A stretch of 64,000 bases of DNA from Planctomycetota bacterium (GCA_013816485.1 JACDEI010000012.1:49312-113311), one strand, 5' to 3'. Counted from the first letter of the stretch, positions 16,711 through 25,715 are shown. The notes: generated from the letters alone by a model not told the origin. Numbers and translations: made by a program.

Positions 16711-17677
16711 CCGGGGGGACGCGTTCCGGCGGCTTGAGCTGCACCACCAGGTTCGCCGCCAGCACCAAGCCACCACCGACCAGCAGACTCGCTGACAACG
16801 ATTCATTGGGATAGGCGATGCCGGCCCAGGCCGAGATCCACCCGGGCATGACGAAGGCGAAGACGCAGGCGAACACCGGTTCGGTTGAGTAGACGATGCC
16901 GGCAGCGACCGCGCCGACGCCACGCTGGAAGGTGAACATCAGCAGCATACCGCCGAGTGTCGACACCAGCGTCAGCGCCACCAGACAACCGAGCGCCGGC
17001 GCGCTGCCATAGATCAGTCCCAGGTGCTGCCACGACGGCATGGTGCAGAACGTCAGCGGCAGCAGCACCAGTCCGGTGATGGCGAAGGCCAACGCGCTGA
17101 CGCGGCCCATGTGATTGCGAGCGTATTGTGGGCGTTCGATCCACAGGATCTGGGCGGTGAACACCACCGCTGCGCCCAAGGTCTCCAGTTCACCGCGCCC
17201 GAGCTTGAGATCGCTCCAGTCGAGCTGCGCCAACACCGCCACACCCGCCATCACCATCACCGCCGCCAGCAGCACATGGGCGGAAGGAAAACGCCGCACC
17301 ATCAACGCCACCACGAACGGCAGGAACACACAGTAGCCCTGGGTCAGAAACGCCGACAGCGACGCGCTGGTGTAGCTCAGCCCATCCATCTGCAGCAGCA
17401 TCCCACCCGCGGTGAAGATCCCGAGGCCGACGGCCTGCGAGACCTCTGCCCGCGTGGTGTCTTTCAGCAGATGGCGACACCACCACGCAACAACCGCCGC
17501 GGCGATCAGAAAACGCAGCGCCAAACCCCACGAACTGACGAACCACGACCCGGCCTCGGGAAAGGCCTCGCGCTGCATCTGCGACAGTCCCTTCATCAGC
17601 GGAAAGCTCAGGCCCCAACAGACGGCAGCACCGACCAGGGCGAGGACGGCGGTGGTGCGGGGCGAGACGGCGGGCAT
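16682..17677 (-). CDS. EamA/DMT family permease
   Basis: A 331-residue inner-membrane transporter with about ten transmembrane helices arranged as two EamA repeats. Repeat 1 starts at TTAVLALVGAAVCWGLSFPL and repeat 2 near GELETLGAAVVFTAQILWI. Family members export metabolites or amino acids; the substrate is unknown. The ATG at 17677 gives the usual family length. The frame continues upstream to 17869, but that stretch is encoded by a palindromic repeat (GSAGEPPALPG) and is unlikely to be translated. The C-terminus is also written by a repeat. Confidence 0.85.
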   Translation of the reverse strand: MPAVSPRTTAVLALVGAAVCWGLSFPLMKGLSQMQREAFPEAGSWFVSSWGLALRFLIAAAVVAWWCRHLLKDTTRAEVSQAVGLGIFTAGGMLLQMDGLSYTSASLSAFLTQGYCVFLPFVVALMVRRFPSAHVLLAAVMVMAGVAVLAQLDWSDLKLGRGELETLGAAVVFTAQILWIERPQYARNHMGRVSALAFAITGLVLLPLTFCTMPSWQHLGLIYGSAPALGCLVALTLVSTLGGMLLMFTFQRGVGAVAAGIVYSTEPVFACVFAFVMPGWISAWAGIAYPNESLSASLLVGGGLVLAANLVVQLKPPERVPPGAPSTSSAE

Positions 17678-17745
17678 TGAGGTGGGCAGCACAGCGGAGG
17701 GAACCGGTGCAGCAAGAGCAGGTGCCTGTTGTCGCGACGCGCCGT

Positions 17746-17784
17746 CCCCTGGGAGCGCCGGCGGCTCGCCGGCGCTCCCAGGGG
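17746..17784. repeat. 17-bp palindrome of the GGGAGCGCCGGC family
   Basis: Arms 17746-17762 (CCCCTGGGAGCGCCGGC) and 17768-17784 are exact complements around a 5-nt loop. A second, partial copy (about 17840-17866) continues into the CAATGG element at 17867. The copy family recurs at 49979 and 53796. Confidence 0.8.
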
Positions 17785-17866
17785 CAATTTTTCTCCGCTG
17801 CTTTTCGTCGCTCATCAGCGGAATGGAGAAGACCTGATTGCCCCTGGCCGGCGAGCCGCCGGCGCT

Positions 17867-18019
17867 CAATGGCGTTTAGCTAACGAAGAAGAATACAGGA
17901 AAGGCATTAGCCACAGAGGCCACAGAGGCCACAGAGGCCGCAGAGGGGAAAGCAGAGGCATTCCTCTGTGCTCTCTGTGCCTCTGTGGCTAGGCTTTTCC
18001 GCTTAGCTAAACGCCATTG
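17867..18019. mobile_element. Short palindromic element with perfect 17-bp termini and CCACAGAGG-repeat hairpin
   Basis: CAATGGCGTTTAGCTAA (17867-17883) and its exact reverse complement (18003-18019) bound a 153-bp element. The interior has a GCCACAGAG 9-nt tandem repeat (about 17909-17946) facing an inverted CTCTGTGCCTCTGTGG arm (about 17963-17990). Both outer flanks are GCGCCGGCGCTCCCAGGGG-type palindrome sequence, suggesting insertion into such a palindrome. There is no transposase. Confidence 0.75.
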
Positions 18020-18040
18020 CGCCGGCGCTCCCAGGGGACA

Positions 18041-18073
18041 ACAAAAACGCGCCGCCCATGCGGGCGGCGCGTT
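18041..18073 (-). terminator. Rho-independent terminator of gnd
   Basis: On the minus strand, a 12-bp GC-rich stem (18046-18057 with 18062-18073, loop 4 nt) is followed by TTTTTGT. It lies 23 bp beyond the gnd stop codon. Stem and T-run together make this the most canonical terminator in the window. Confidence 0.88.
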
Positions 18074-18096
18074 CGTGATTCACCGATGACGGTAGC

Positions 18097-19518
18097 TTAC
18101 GCCAGCCATTCGGTGTGGATCCACTCACCTGGCTTCTCATTGCGCTCGTAGGTGTGCGAGCCGAACGCGTCGCGTTGGGCCTGCGTCAGGTAGGCGGGCA
18201 GACGCGCGGTGGCGTAGCCTTCGATGTAGGCCAGCGAGGCCGACAGCGCGGGCACCGGGATGCCGGCGGCGACTGCCGCGCCGACTACTTTGCGCAGCGC
18301 GGGCAGCGTGCGCGCGATGTCCTTCTTGAACTCCGCCGCGATCAAGAGGCTCGGCAGGTTGGGCTGCTTCTTGAACGCGGTGGTGATGCGGTCGAGGAAC
18401 ACCGCGCGGATGATGCAGCCGCCGCGCCAGATGGCGGGGATGCTGCCCAGGTCGGTCTGGTAACCGCGAGCCTTGCTGGTCTCGACGATCAGGCGCATGC
18501 CCTGGGCGTACGCCGCGATCTTCGCACCGTAGAGCGCCTTGGCGATGTCGTTGACTGACACGCCCTTGAGCTTGCTGGTCTTGAGCTTCAGGACCTTGGC
18601 GGCGACTTCACGTTCGCCCTTGAGCGAGCTGATCAGGCGCGCGTCGACTGCGGCGGTGATGGTGGGGATGGGCACGCCGACTTCGAGCGCGGCCATGGTG
18701 GTCCATTTGCCGGTGCCCTTCTGGCCCGCGCAGTCGCGGATGGCGTCGAGCAGGAACTTGCCCTTCTTCTTCGGGTCTGCTTTATCAGCGATGTCACCGG
18801 TCAGCTCGATCAGGAAGCTGGCGAGTTCGCCCTTGTTCCACTTGGTGAAGGTGGCGGCGCACTTTTTATGGTTCTGCTTCAGGCCGCGGAACATCAGGTC
18901 ATAGCACTCGGCGATCATCTGCATGTCGCCGTACTCGATGCCGTTGTGCACCATCTTGACGAAGTGGCCGGCCGAGCCGGTACCGCACCACGTGACGCAG
19001 GGCTCGGCGTTGTTCTTGCCGGCCTTGGCACTGATCTCTTTCAGGATCGGCATCAGCTTGGCGACGGCTTCCTTGTCACCACCGGGCATTATCGACGGCC
19101 CGATGCGCGCGCCTTCTTCACCACCCGAGACACCCATGCCGACGAAGAAGAAGTTCTTCCCCTGCGCGAAGGCGTTGCGGCGATCAGTGTCGGCCCAGTG
19201 GGCGTTGCCGCCGTCAACCAGGATGTCGCCCTCTTCCAGCAGCGGAGCGATCTGCTCGATCACCGCGTCAGTGCCCTTGCCGGCCTGCACCATGATGATG
19301 ATGCGGCGCGGACGCTTGATCGACGCGACGAAGTCGGCGAGTTCCTTGCTGGGTACGAAGCGGGCGTTCTTACCGTGCTCCCACTGCATGACCTCTTCGG
19401 TCTTCTCGTAGGAGCGGTTGTAGATCGCCACGGTGTAGCCGCGGGATTCGATGTTCTTGGCGAGGTTGCGGCCCATCACGGCCATACCGATAACACCAGC
19501 GTCAGCAGTCGCAGTCAT
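18097..19518 (-). CDS. gnd: 6-phosphogluconate dehydrogenase, decarboxylating
   Basis: A 473-residue cytoplasmic enzyme of the oxidative pentose phosphate pathway, converting 6-phosphogluconate and NADP+ to ribulose 5-phosphate, CO2 and NADPH. The N-terminal Rossmann motif is VIGMAVMGRNLAKNI and YNRS suggests NADP preference. Substrate and catalytic motifs include GVSGGEEGARIGPSIMPGG, KMVHNGIEYGDMQMI with the catalytic Lys and Asn, GTGKWTTMAALEVGVP and the C-terminal AQRDAFGSHTYERN. Length is typical. The ATG at 19518 is preceded by AAGGA. No zwf or pgl is adjacent. Confidence 0.97.
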   Translation of the reverse strand: MTATADAGVIGMAVMGRNLAKNIESRGYTVAIYNRSYEKTEEVMQWEHGKNARFVPSKELADFVASIKRPRRIIIMVQAGKGTDAVIEQIAPLLEEGDILVDGGNAHWADTDRRNAFAQGKNFFFVGMGVSGGEEGARIGPSIMPGGDKEAVAKLMPILKEISAKAGKNNAEPCVTWCGTGSAGHFVKMVHNGIEYGDMQMIAECYDLMFRGLKQNHKKCAATFTKWNKGELASFLIELTGDIADKADPKKKGKFLLDAIRDCAGQKGTGKWTTMAALEVGVPIPTITAAVDARLISSLKGEREVAAKVLKLKTSKLKGVSVNDIAKALYGAKIAAYAQGMRLIVETSKARGYQTDLGSIPAIWRGGCIIRAVFLDRITTAFKKQPNLPSLLIAAEFKKDIARTLPALRKVVGAAVAAGIPVPALSASLAYIEGYATARLPAYLTQAQRDAFGSHTYERNEKPGEWIHTEWLA

Positions 19519-19690
19519 TGGAAGTTGTCCTTGTCGTTGGGGAGGGCACAGCCTGTAAGGCACCCCTGCGACGTCCAGCGACAGGTGGTGTCCGCCGGGT
19601 ATACGCGCCACGTTGGGGCAATGCGGACCCCGCGAGAATCCGCGCGCTTTGCGCAGATCGCGAGCGCCAGACCCACGTGCTGGACGCGCC

Positions 19691-20899
19691 TCAGAACGCC
19701 GTCAGGACCCCGCCGCGCAGACGCACCAGTTCCACTGCTGCCGCCTGCCGCTGGGGTTGGAAGCCATCGGCGATGATGGCCACGCAGGCTGCCTCATCGA
19801 TCGCACGCCCGGCAAGATGGCGGACACCCACAGGCAACGGATGGGCGGCCAGCCAGCGGTCGACGGCCTCGGCGTCGGGCCACGACAGGTCGTGATCGGG
19901 GTCGGGGTCCACGTGGTCATCCGCCGGGTCGTCGTTCGGGCCGTCGTCGGCCACGTCGTCCTCCACCGCGCGCGACAGGCCCTCGTCATCGAGGTCCACG
20001 CCGGTGATGAGCGAGACCATCGCGCCGGCACAACGGGCGTGCACGGGATCACGCAGGCAACGCGCCAGCCACGGCAGGACCAGCGGATCACCCCAAGCAC
20101 CGGCCAACACCAGCGCATCGCCCCGCCGGGCACGGTCGGACATCAGCGGATGCAACCAGCCGGCGTGGCTGCCAGGAGCGGCGCAGCGCCCGGCCAATGC
20201 CAGAGCGGCGTGGCGCAGCGGTGAACGCGATTCGGAGAACCAATGCAGCACCCGCCACGCCGCCGACTCGCCACCACGCAGCGCCAGCGCCCGGGCCGCC
20301 GCGAAACGTGTCGCAAGGTCATCGCTGTTCAGCAATCCGCGCAAGGCCGGTTGCCAGTCGCGCTCGCCCAGCACACCAGCGGTGTCCGCCGCTGCCGCGC
20401 TGGTGCGTGGATCGGCCAGGGCGCGCACGATCAGTCCGGCCGGTGCCTGCCGCACCTGCATCGCCGCACCCAGGGCCAGCAGGTGATGACGATGATCATC
20501 GGACTGCTGACAAAAGGTCAGGAGTTCCTGTGCAGCAGCGCGGTCTACCCAACGCACGGCGATGCCGGCACGATGCCAGAGCGCCGGAGCAACCGGCGCC
20601 AAGGCGGTGAACGCAGCGCTCAGATGCTGCCGCACTTCGCCCGGGACTAACAACGCCTGCACGACCACCGTGGTGGCCTCGCCGATCTCGGGATTCGCCG
20701 CCACCGCCGCGCCGACGATCGCACCGGCCGCAACGCCCGCTTCGCGCAGACCGTCAAGATGCATGGCGATGCGCTCGTCGAGCTGCGCCAGATGGCGAGC
20801 ATGGTAACGCGGCGACTCCACCGCATGTGAGCGCAGCATGATGAGCGCAGCGATCTCGGCCGCATGCTGCTCCACCAGCGCGGTGATCACCAGCTTCAT
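19691..20899 (-). CDS. TIGR02270-like HEAT-repeat protein of a T6SS effector cassette
   Basis: About 402 residues. The N-terminus ALIMLRSHAVESPRYHARHL followed by AQLDERIAMHLDGLREAG closely resembles the TIGR02270 family, often encoded with type VI secretion genes. Alpha-helical HEAT-like repeats follow (LRGLLNSDDLATRFAAARAL, SPLRHAALALAGRCA). An acidic Asp-rich stretch lies near residue 340. Its ATG overlaps the preceding stop (ATGA at 20896-20899), so it is translationally coupled and the last gene of the cassette. Function is unknown. Confidence 0.75.
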   Translation of the reverse strand: MKLVITALVEQHAAEIAALIMLRSHAVESPRYHARHLAQLDERIAMHLDGLREAGVAAGAIVGAAVAANPEIGEATTVVVQALLVPGEVRQHLSAAFTALAPVAPALWHRAGIAVRWVDRAAAQELLTFCQQSDDHRHHLLALGAAMQVRQAPAGLIVRALADPRTSAAAADTAGVLGERDWQPALRGLLNSDDLATRFAAARALALRGGESAAWRVLHWFSESRSPLRHAALALAGRCAAPGSHAGWLHPLMSDRARRGDALVLAGAWGDPLVLPWLARCLRDPVHARCAGAMVSLITGVDLDDEGLSRAVEDDVADDGPNDDPADDHVDPDPDHDLSWPDAEAVDRWLAAHPLPVGVRHLAGRAIDEAACVAIIADGFQPQRQAAAVELVRLRGGVLTAF

Positions 20900-21801
20900 A
20901 GGATGCGCGTCCAGTCGGTGCCGTCGAACTGCATGACGTCTTTGGCGCCGATCGACCACAACAGACCCTCGGCGGTCGACAGGTGGTTGCAGGTGGACGG
21001 TGGTTCGCCGTCGAAGTCGATGAGGGTGAGATGACCGTCTTCCAGCGTGTGCAGGCTGTACATCGTCGAGAGCCACAGTTTCCCATCGAACCACTCCAGA
21101 TCGAAGATGTCGTCCTGCATGTCACGGTGATCGATCAGTTCCCAAGTCGCACCACGGCCACGGAAGAGGATGCCGCCCTGTCCTGCAGCGTAGACGTTCC
21201 CATCCTCGGCACACAGCACGCGAAAGAAGGCCAGCGTGGTGGGCTGGGCGGCAAGCTTCCACTTTCCCTTCGTCCGTTTGCTCCGTTCCCAGATCTCGCC
21301 CTTCCAACCGACGGCGTAGAGTTCGTTGGCGTTGAAGCCGTGGATGGATTCCAGACCGGGAAGGCCTTTACCGCCAGGCGGCAGCCCCTGATCGAAACGT
21401 TCCCACACCCCGGCCTTCGGTCGGCGGAAACATTGGCGGTTGATGCCGACCACGTACGGGATGCCGTCGATGGCGCGCACTTCGCGCAGGTCGCCGGAGC
21501 GGTCGTCGGGTTCGGGGATTTGTTCGTTCAGGTCTTCGCCAGAGCCTAGGAGGTTGATGTGGCCGTCGTCGCCGAGCGTGACGCATTGCTCCTTCGGCTT
21601 GGTTGCGATGCAACAAGAGACGGCAGTCCATGAATAGACTTCTCCGCCGATGTCTACCTTCTTGCCGACAGATTCTCTCGTAAAGTAGAGCGTGTGACGA
21701 AAATCTGGATGTGCGCTGTCATCTGAAGTGATGAAGTAGCTCAATTCGGAATTTCTTATCGCCGCAGAACGGATGCTGCAGTCGTCCGTAAACTTCTTCA
21801 T
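20896..21801 (-). CDS. WD40/BNR-like repeat protein next to the toxin (candidate immunity protein)
   Basis: A 301-residue soluble protein with repeated blades: NANELYAVGWKGEIWERS, EDGNVYAAGQGGILFRGRG, DGKLWLSTMYSLHTLEDGHL and GLLWSIGAKDVMQFDGTDW. Such BNR/WD40-like proteins commonly follow PAAR-like toxins of the GHH/HNH type. Its ATG starts one base after the toxin reading frame ends, and its own end overlaps the next start. I infer, but cannot prove, an immunity or toxin-binding role. There is no signal peptide. GC is lower near its start than in neighbouring genes. Confidence 0.7.
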   Translation of the reverse strand: MKKFTDDCSIRSAAIRNSELSYFITSDDSAHPDFRHTLYFTRESVGKKVDIGGEVYSWTAVSCCIATKPKEQCVTLGDDGHINLLGSGEDLNEQIPEPDDRSGDLREVRAIDGIPYVVGINRQCFRRPKAGVWERFDQGLPPGGKGLPGLESIHGFNANELYAVGWKGEIWERSKRTKGKWKLAAQPTTLAFFRVLCAEDGNVYAAGQGGILFRGRGATWELIDHRDMQDDIFDLEWFDGKLWLSTMYSLHTLEDGHLTLIDFDGEPPSTCNHLSTAEGLLWSIGAKDVMQFDGTDWTRIL

Positions 21802-21802
21802 T

Positions 21803-23043
21803 TTATCTACTCGCTTTCTTCTTTGTCTGATTTTTGTCCACGGTGTTTTGGCGGCCTGCCAATTCATTCTTATTAAACTTCTCCCACTGACTACCAAACC
21901 GCTGCTCCCTCGCCCCCGATGGACTGCACGCCACCTCGGTCCCAGGGGTGATGCCCATCTTCTTGTGGTTGTTCACCAACTGGTTGGTCAGGCAATCGGG
22001 ATCACAGTTGCTCAGCGGAAAGATCTCCTGGATGGCACGCACGCCACACGCGACGGCCTCGCGAAACGTCCATTCGTCGCCCCGCTCATACCGGCCTTCG
22101 GCGATGATCTGGCGCTGCTTGAGATGCAGCAGGCCATGCGTCCCGGTGTTGTTGTCATTGCCTTCGGCACAGACACACAGGGCTTCGTCCATGTTGTACC
22201 CTTCGCAACCATCCCGGGTCTTCCCCCTTTCTTCCGCTCCCCAGGCAGCAAGAACGACGACACATCGACCACATGGTGTGACGTCTGCGGCGGACAACAC
22301 GAGGTCTTCTTGTACGGCGACAAGCCACAGCGCAGCGCATTGCGGCAGTCATCCCGCGACAGCTCGCGCGCGTAGGCTTGGTATTCCTTTTGAGTATCCG
22401 CTCGTTCGTCCGCTGTTTTCGTGCTGAAATCCTGGTCGCTGATATCCGGATTCTCCGCACGAACTTGTTTGCGTTTCGTTCGCAGGCTCTTCTTGGATTG
22501 GTCCAGCTTCTTGGAATCCGGACACGGAGATGGCTTGCCATCCTCGCAGTTGTCCGCCACTGCCTTACGTGAGGTTCCGCACGATCCACCGACCGCGAAG
22601 GTCGAGGTGCTCATCGATGCCATCGCCGGCATCGGCGGTGTGCTGCCGGGAGTGCTGCCGTGATTGGTCGTGCACAGATCCAGATGCCGCACCACCTCTT
22701 CACCTTCGACGTACACGTTCGGCGACCAGCTCTGGAACCACGCCGTGCCGGTGATGGTGTGGGTGATGACGCTGCCGCCAAAATTGCGCGTCGCCGCTTC
22801 GTCGCCGGTGATCTTCTTGATGTACGAACTCTCCCGCTTGATCACCGGCTTGCCCTTGATGAGCACCTGCCGGCTGCCGTTCGCCACATCCGCCGCCTTG
22901 GCGAAGTTCGGATACGGCAGCGGGATCGGTCCGGCGGGCGGGCCTGGCGGCGACAAGCAGACATCGGGGAACGCGGCAAGGACCTTGCCGGTGGAGACCG
23001 CGCACAACACCTCGCGACCGTTGGCGAACACGTGGCTGGTCAT
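21803..23043 (-). pseudogene. PAAR-like (DUF4150) protein with C-terminal GHH/HNH nuclease toxin, frameshifted
   Basis: A predicted type VI secretion spike-tip effector. The N-terminus (from ATG 23043) is a DUF4150 PAAR-like domain: MTSHVFANGREVLC, SPPGPPAGPIPLPYPNF, ITGDEAATRNFGG and GTAWFQSWSPNVYVEGE. The C-terminus starts a Tox-GHH2-like nuclease with SCCPPQTSHHVVDVSSFLL. The rest, CEGYNMDEALCVCAEG and TGTHGLLH, is in the -1 frame. The switch falls near a run of five G on the minus strand (22223-22227). Reading straight on loses the second half of the nuclease. I saw no canonical slippery heptamer in phase, so a one-base indel (mutation or assembly error) is likeliest. The start overlaps the preceding gene by ATGA. 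Confidence 0.8.
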
Positions 23044-24047
23044 GCGACAGAGACCACTTCGCTTGGATTGCGCCGGCGACCACAGACGGCGACCGAACGA
23101 ACCGCATCGCCGGCGCCCGCATGCAGCAGGACGTGATCCCCAGGAGCGTAGCCCTTGCGGAAGGCCATCCATGCCACGGCCAGCAGGAGCGGCACGGTCG
23201 CCGCGCCGACCAGACCGGTGGAACGGCACGGTTGCCACAGCGGGCAGCGTTCGCGCGTCTGCCGACTGAGGCGACGATGCACCAGGGCCGCCTCCTTCAG
23301 CGAGCGTTGATCCATCTGGCAGTCAGCGATGCGCCAGGCGATGTCGTGCATCGCCACACCGGCTTCGGCGAGCGCCTGACGTCCGGCGTTGGTTAAACCA
23401 TCGGCTTTGAGCGGCGTGCGTCCGCCACGACGCGCAGGTTCCGGCGCGGCGGCGACACCGAGACAATGCAGACCCTCGCCGTCATCGCAGCACAACACCG
23501 CAGCGGCCGCCTCGCCGGCGGTGGCCTGGGAAATGCCGGTGGGACCGATGAGCGTGCCGTCATCAAGCAGCGGCATGATCGCGGCGGCGGTGAGCAAGCT
23601 GTCGACGCCAGCGATCACGCACGCAGTCACCCCCAGACGTTCACGCACCTCAGCCCATGCGTGCAGCACGGTGAAGCCCTGCGGCTCCTTCACCTCGACG
23701 GCGGCGACCGCCGGGAAACGCTGACGCAGGTGATCGGCGAGGTCATCGCCCAGGTCTTCATCGCAACCCGCAGCGGTCGGGCGCAGCAGCACGATCGCTG
23801 TACGTGCGCGACCGGCGGCATCCAGGCAGGCCACCACCGCTGGTTCGAGCATCGCCCACCAGCGATCGAACCCATGACGCTGCGCCTCGTCCGGCACCGC
23901 CGCCACCCGCAACCAATCACTGCGGCCATCGTGGAAGCGCGACTCGACCACATGGTCCAGGCCACAGCGGATCGCGGCGCAGGCCGCGTCGACATCGTGT
24001 CCGACGCTGCACACCAGGCCGGCAGCGGTGATGGTGGGCAGGCTCAT
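23040..24047 (-). CDS. Beta-ketoacyl-synthase-like (thiolase fold) protein of the T6SS cassette
   Basis: A 335-residue protein with the outline of a thiolase-fold enzyme: ITAAGLVCSVGHDVDAACAA at the N-terminus, CVIAGVDSLLTAAAIMPLLD in the middle and CRSTGLVGAATVPLLLAVAW near the end. It lacks the DTACSSS nucleophile of true ketoacyl synthases and is shorter, so it is probably not a fatty-acid enzyme. Proteins like this sit between DUF2169 and DUF4150 genes in type VI effector loci. It overlaps both neighbours by ATGA. I infer a chaperone or adaptor role. Confidence 0.72.
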   Translation of the reverse strand: MSLPTITAAGLVCSVGHDVDAACAAIRCGLDHVVESRFHDGRSDWLRVAAVPDEAQRHGFDRWWAMLEPAVVACLDAAGRARTAIVLLRPTAAGCDEDLGDDLADHLRQRFPAVAAVEVKEPQGFTVLHAWAEVRERLGVTACVIAGVDSLLTAAAIMPLLDDGTLIGPTGISQATAGEAAAAVLCCDDGEGLHCLGVAAAPEPARRGGRTPLKADGLTNAGRQALAEAGVAMHDIAWRIADCQMDQRSLKEAALVHRRLSRQTRERCPLWQPCRSTGLVGAATVPLLLAVAWMAFRKGYAPGDHVLLHAGAGDAVRSVAVCGRRRNPSEVVSVA

Positions 24048-25135
24048 GGCCCCGCCCCGGCCGGCGTCGCCGTGTGGGGACGCCAGCGTTTGCCCAGGCG
24101 ACGCGCGGTACGCCAGCCGGCGGAGACCGGCCCGACAACCACGCGCTCGATCTCCTCGATCTCCCCCGGCAATGGGATGGCGGCGCGCGCAGTCAGCGTC
24201 ACCCGACGGGCATCCGGCTCGATCACCACGGTGTCGACCACCAGCGCGGCAGACAGCGATTCACCGCGGATGGGGAAGACCTCGACGGCCTCGTTCAGCG
24301 TCGGCAGCGCGAAGGTCCACCAGCCGTCGGCGGTGAGGTTGGCGAGGTCCACCACTTCGCCGCCGACCGGGAAGGGCATCTGCTGATCGGGTGGCGCGCT
24401 GTTGAAGTAGCGTGGTGAGAAATCGGCCGGCAGGAACGGCGCGCGCTGCTCCTGCCAAGCCTCGTCGTAGGTTCCGGCCAACGCGCGACGCGGAATCCAG
24501 CCACGCCCGATGACGCCAGCGGCGACCGCGCGGTGTTCGACCTCCGGTGAACGCGGCGGATCCTCGATTGCTTCGAAAGCGGGCAGCACCTGACCGGTGA
24601 TGAGGTCCTTGGGTGCATCGCCGAAGAATCCGAACCCGATCGGGTTGCCCTGATGCATCCGCCGACGCGTGTGGTCGGGGTGCAGCACGTCCATGCCGCC
24701 AAAGGCTGAGCCGTAATGCAGCGGCACCCGGGTGAGCGGCGTCGGCTCGCTTGCACGCCAGCCGAATAGCCGTCGTTGCCACGTGCGTTCGCCGACCACC
24801 GCCCAGGCCTTGTCGATCGGACCGCAACGCAGACCGGCGATGCAACGCGTCGCATACGGATCCGCCGCCAACGGATGGGCATGGCCGATGATGATAACAT
24901 CGCAGGCCGGCTTGGTCGGCGTGAAGTCGGTCTCGAGCAGCGGTGCGCTTGTGGCCGGATCGCCGGTGAAAACATCCGCTTCTATCCACGTTGGCGGTCG
25001 ACCAGCGCGCCACGTGGTGGTACCGAGCGGCTGTTCGAAGGTGGCCTTCGCCGCCACCACCAGCGCCTCGCTGCCATCAGCGAGCGTGGTCGGCCAAGCG
25101 CGTGCGCTCCGGGTCGTGCGGTTGTCGATCAGCAT
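24044..25135 (-). CDS. DUF2169 family T6SS-associated protein
   Basis: A 363-residue cytoplasmic protein. Motifs typical of DUF2169 are seen: ALVVAAKATFEQPLG, DVIIIGHAHPL, VPLHYGSAFGG, NPIGFGF and PRYFNSAPPDQQMPF. Members of this family act as adaptors that load PAAR-containing effectors onto the VgrG spike. It starts 9 bp after the DUF6484 gene and overlaps the thiolase-like gene by ATGA. Function is by family knowledge; the partner is presumably the PAAR-like toxin two genes on. Confidence 0.85.
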   Translation of the reverse strand: MLIDNRTTRSARAWPTTLADGSEALVVAAKATFEQPLGTTTWRAGRPPTWIEADVFTGDPATSAPLLETDFTPTKPACDVIIIGHAHPLAADPYATRCIAGLRCGPIDKAWAVVGERTWQRRLFGWRASEPTPLTRVPLHYGSAFGGMDVLHPDHTRRRMHQGNPIGFGFFGDAPKDLITGQVLPAFEAIEDPPRSPEVEHRAVAAGVIGRGWIPRRALAGTYDEAWQEQRAPFLPADFSPRYFNSAPPDQQMPFPVGGEVVDLANLTADGWWTFALPTLNEAVEVFPIRGESLSAALVVDTVVIEPDARRVTLTARAAIPLPGEIEEIERVVVGPVSAGWRTARRLGKRWRPHTATPAGAGP

Positions 25136-25144
25136 CCGCTCATA

Positions 25145-25594
25145 TCAGTCGAGTCGCACTGTGCGCCCGACGATGCGGTTCACGCCGTTCGACCACGAGC
25201 TGACGTAGGCGCCGCGCAGCAACACCTTGCCCGCCGCGGTGAGCGTGAGCGACGCATTGCCGCTGCGCAGAACGAGCTGCTCGTCAGCGACCACCTCGCG
25301 ACGAGCGGGAGCGGTGAGCGGCTGGAGCAGGCCGACGACGCGCAACCCTGCACCACTGGCACTGACCACCACCGGCACACCATCACGTTCGGCCTGCGCG
25401 ATGACCGTGACATCGAACTGGCCTGGGCACGCTGCCGCGTGGGTGTCGTTGCTGCCATCCAAACGCACCTGGACCTGACCGTCGGCAGCACCGCCGATCA
25501 GGCGACCGGTGTACAGCGTTGCCGGTGGCGGCAGAGGCGGCGAAGCCGCGCGAGACGGCGAGGACTGACGACGGCTGCGAGTGGCACGGGGCAT
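25145..25594 (-). CDS. DUF6484-like protein
   Basis: A 149-residue protein that opens the type VI effector cassette. After a basic, Ser/Pro-rich N-terminus it has two beta-rich parts. The second (ADEQLVLRSGNASLTLTAAG then KVLLRGAYVSSWSNGVNRI) matches the pattern of DUF6484 proteins, which accompany DUF2169. The ATG at 25594 has GAGG five bases upstream. The earlier ATG at 25693 adds a segment without family character. Confidence 0.7.
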   Translation of the reverse strand: MPRATRSRRQSSPSRAASPPLPPPATLYTGRLIGGAADGQVQVRLDGSNDTHAAACPGQFDVTVIAQAERDGVPVVVSASGAGLRVVGLLQPLTAPARREVVADEQLVLRSGNASLTLTAAGKVLLRGAYVSSWSNGVNRIVGRTVRLD

Positions 25595-25715
25595 GTGAAC
25601 CTCAAGGCGGGCACCGTGGATACGCTCCCCGACTTGGCAACTGGTGAGCGTCCCCGGTGTTCGTGGGCATCGCGACTGCGTCACCGGCTCCACGGTTCAT
25701 CCATCAGGACCGATA

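Noticed and set aside
17729..17992. Peptide-like frame with HRGHRGHRGRRG and LCSLCLCG
   Set aside because: It is the translation of the CCACAGAGG hairpin element; the regularity comes from the DNA repeat, not from a protein.
22200..22240. Programmed -1 frameshift in the toxin gene
   Set aside because: The bases AAAGGGGGA do not form a canonical X XXY YYZ heptamer in the reading phase and I saw no strong downstream stem; a homopolymer indel is simpler.
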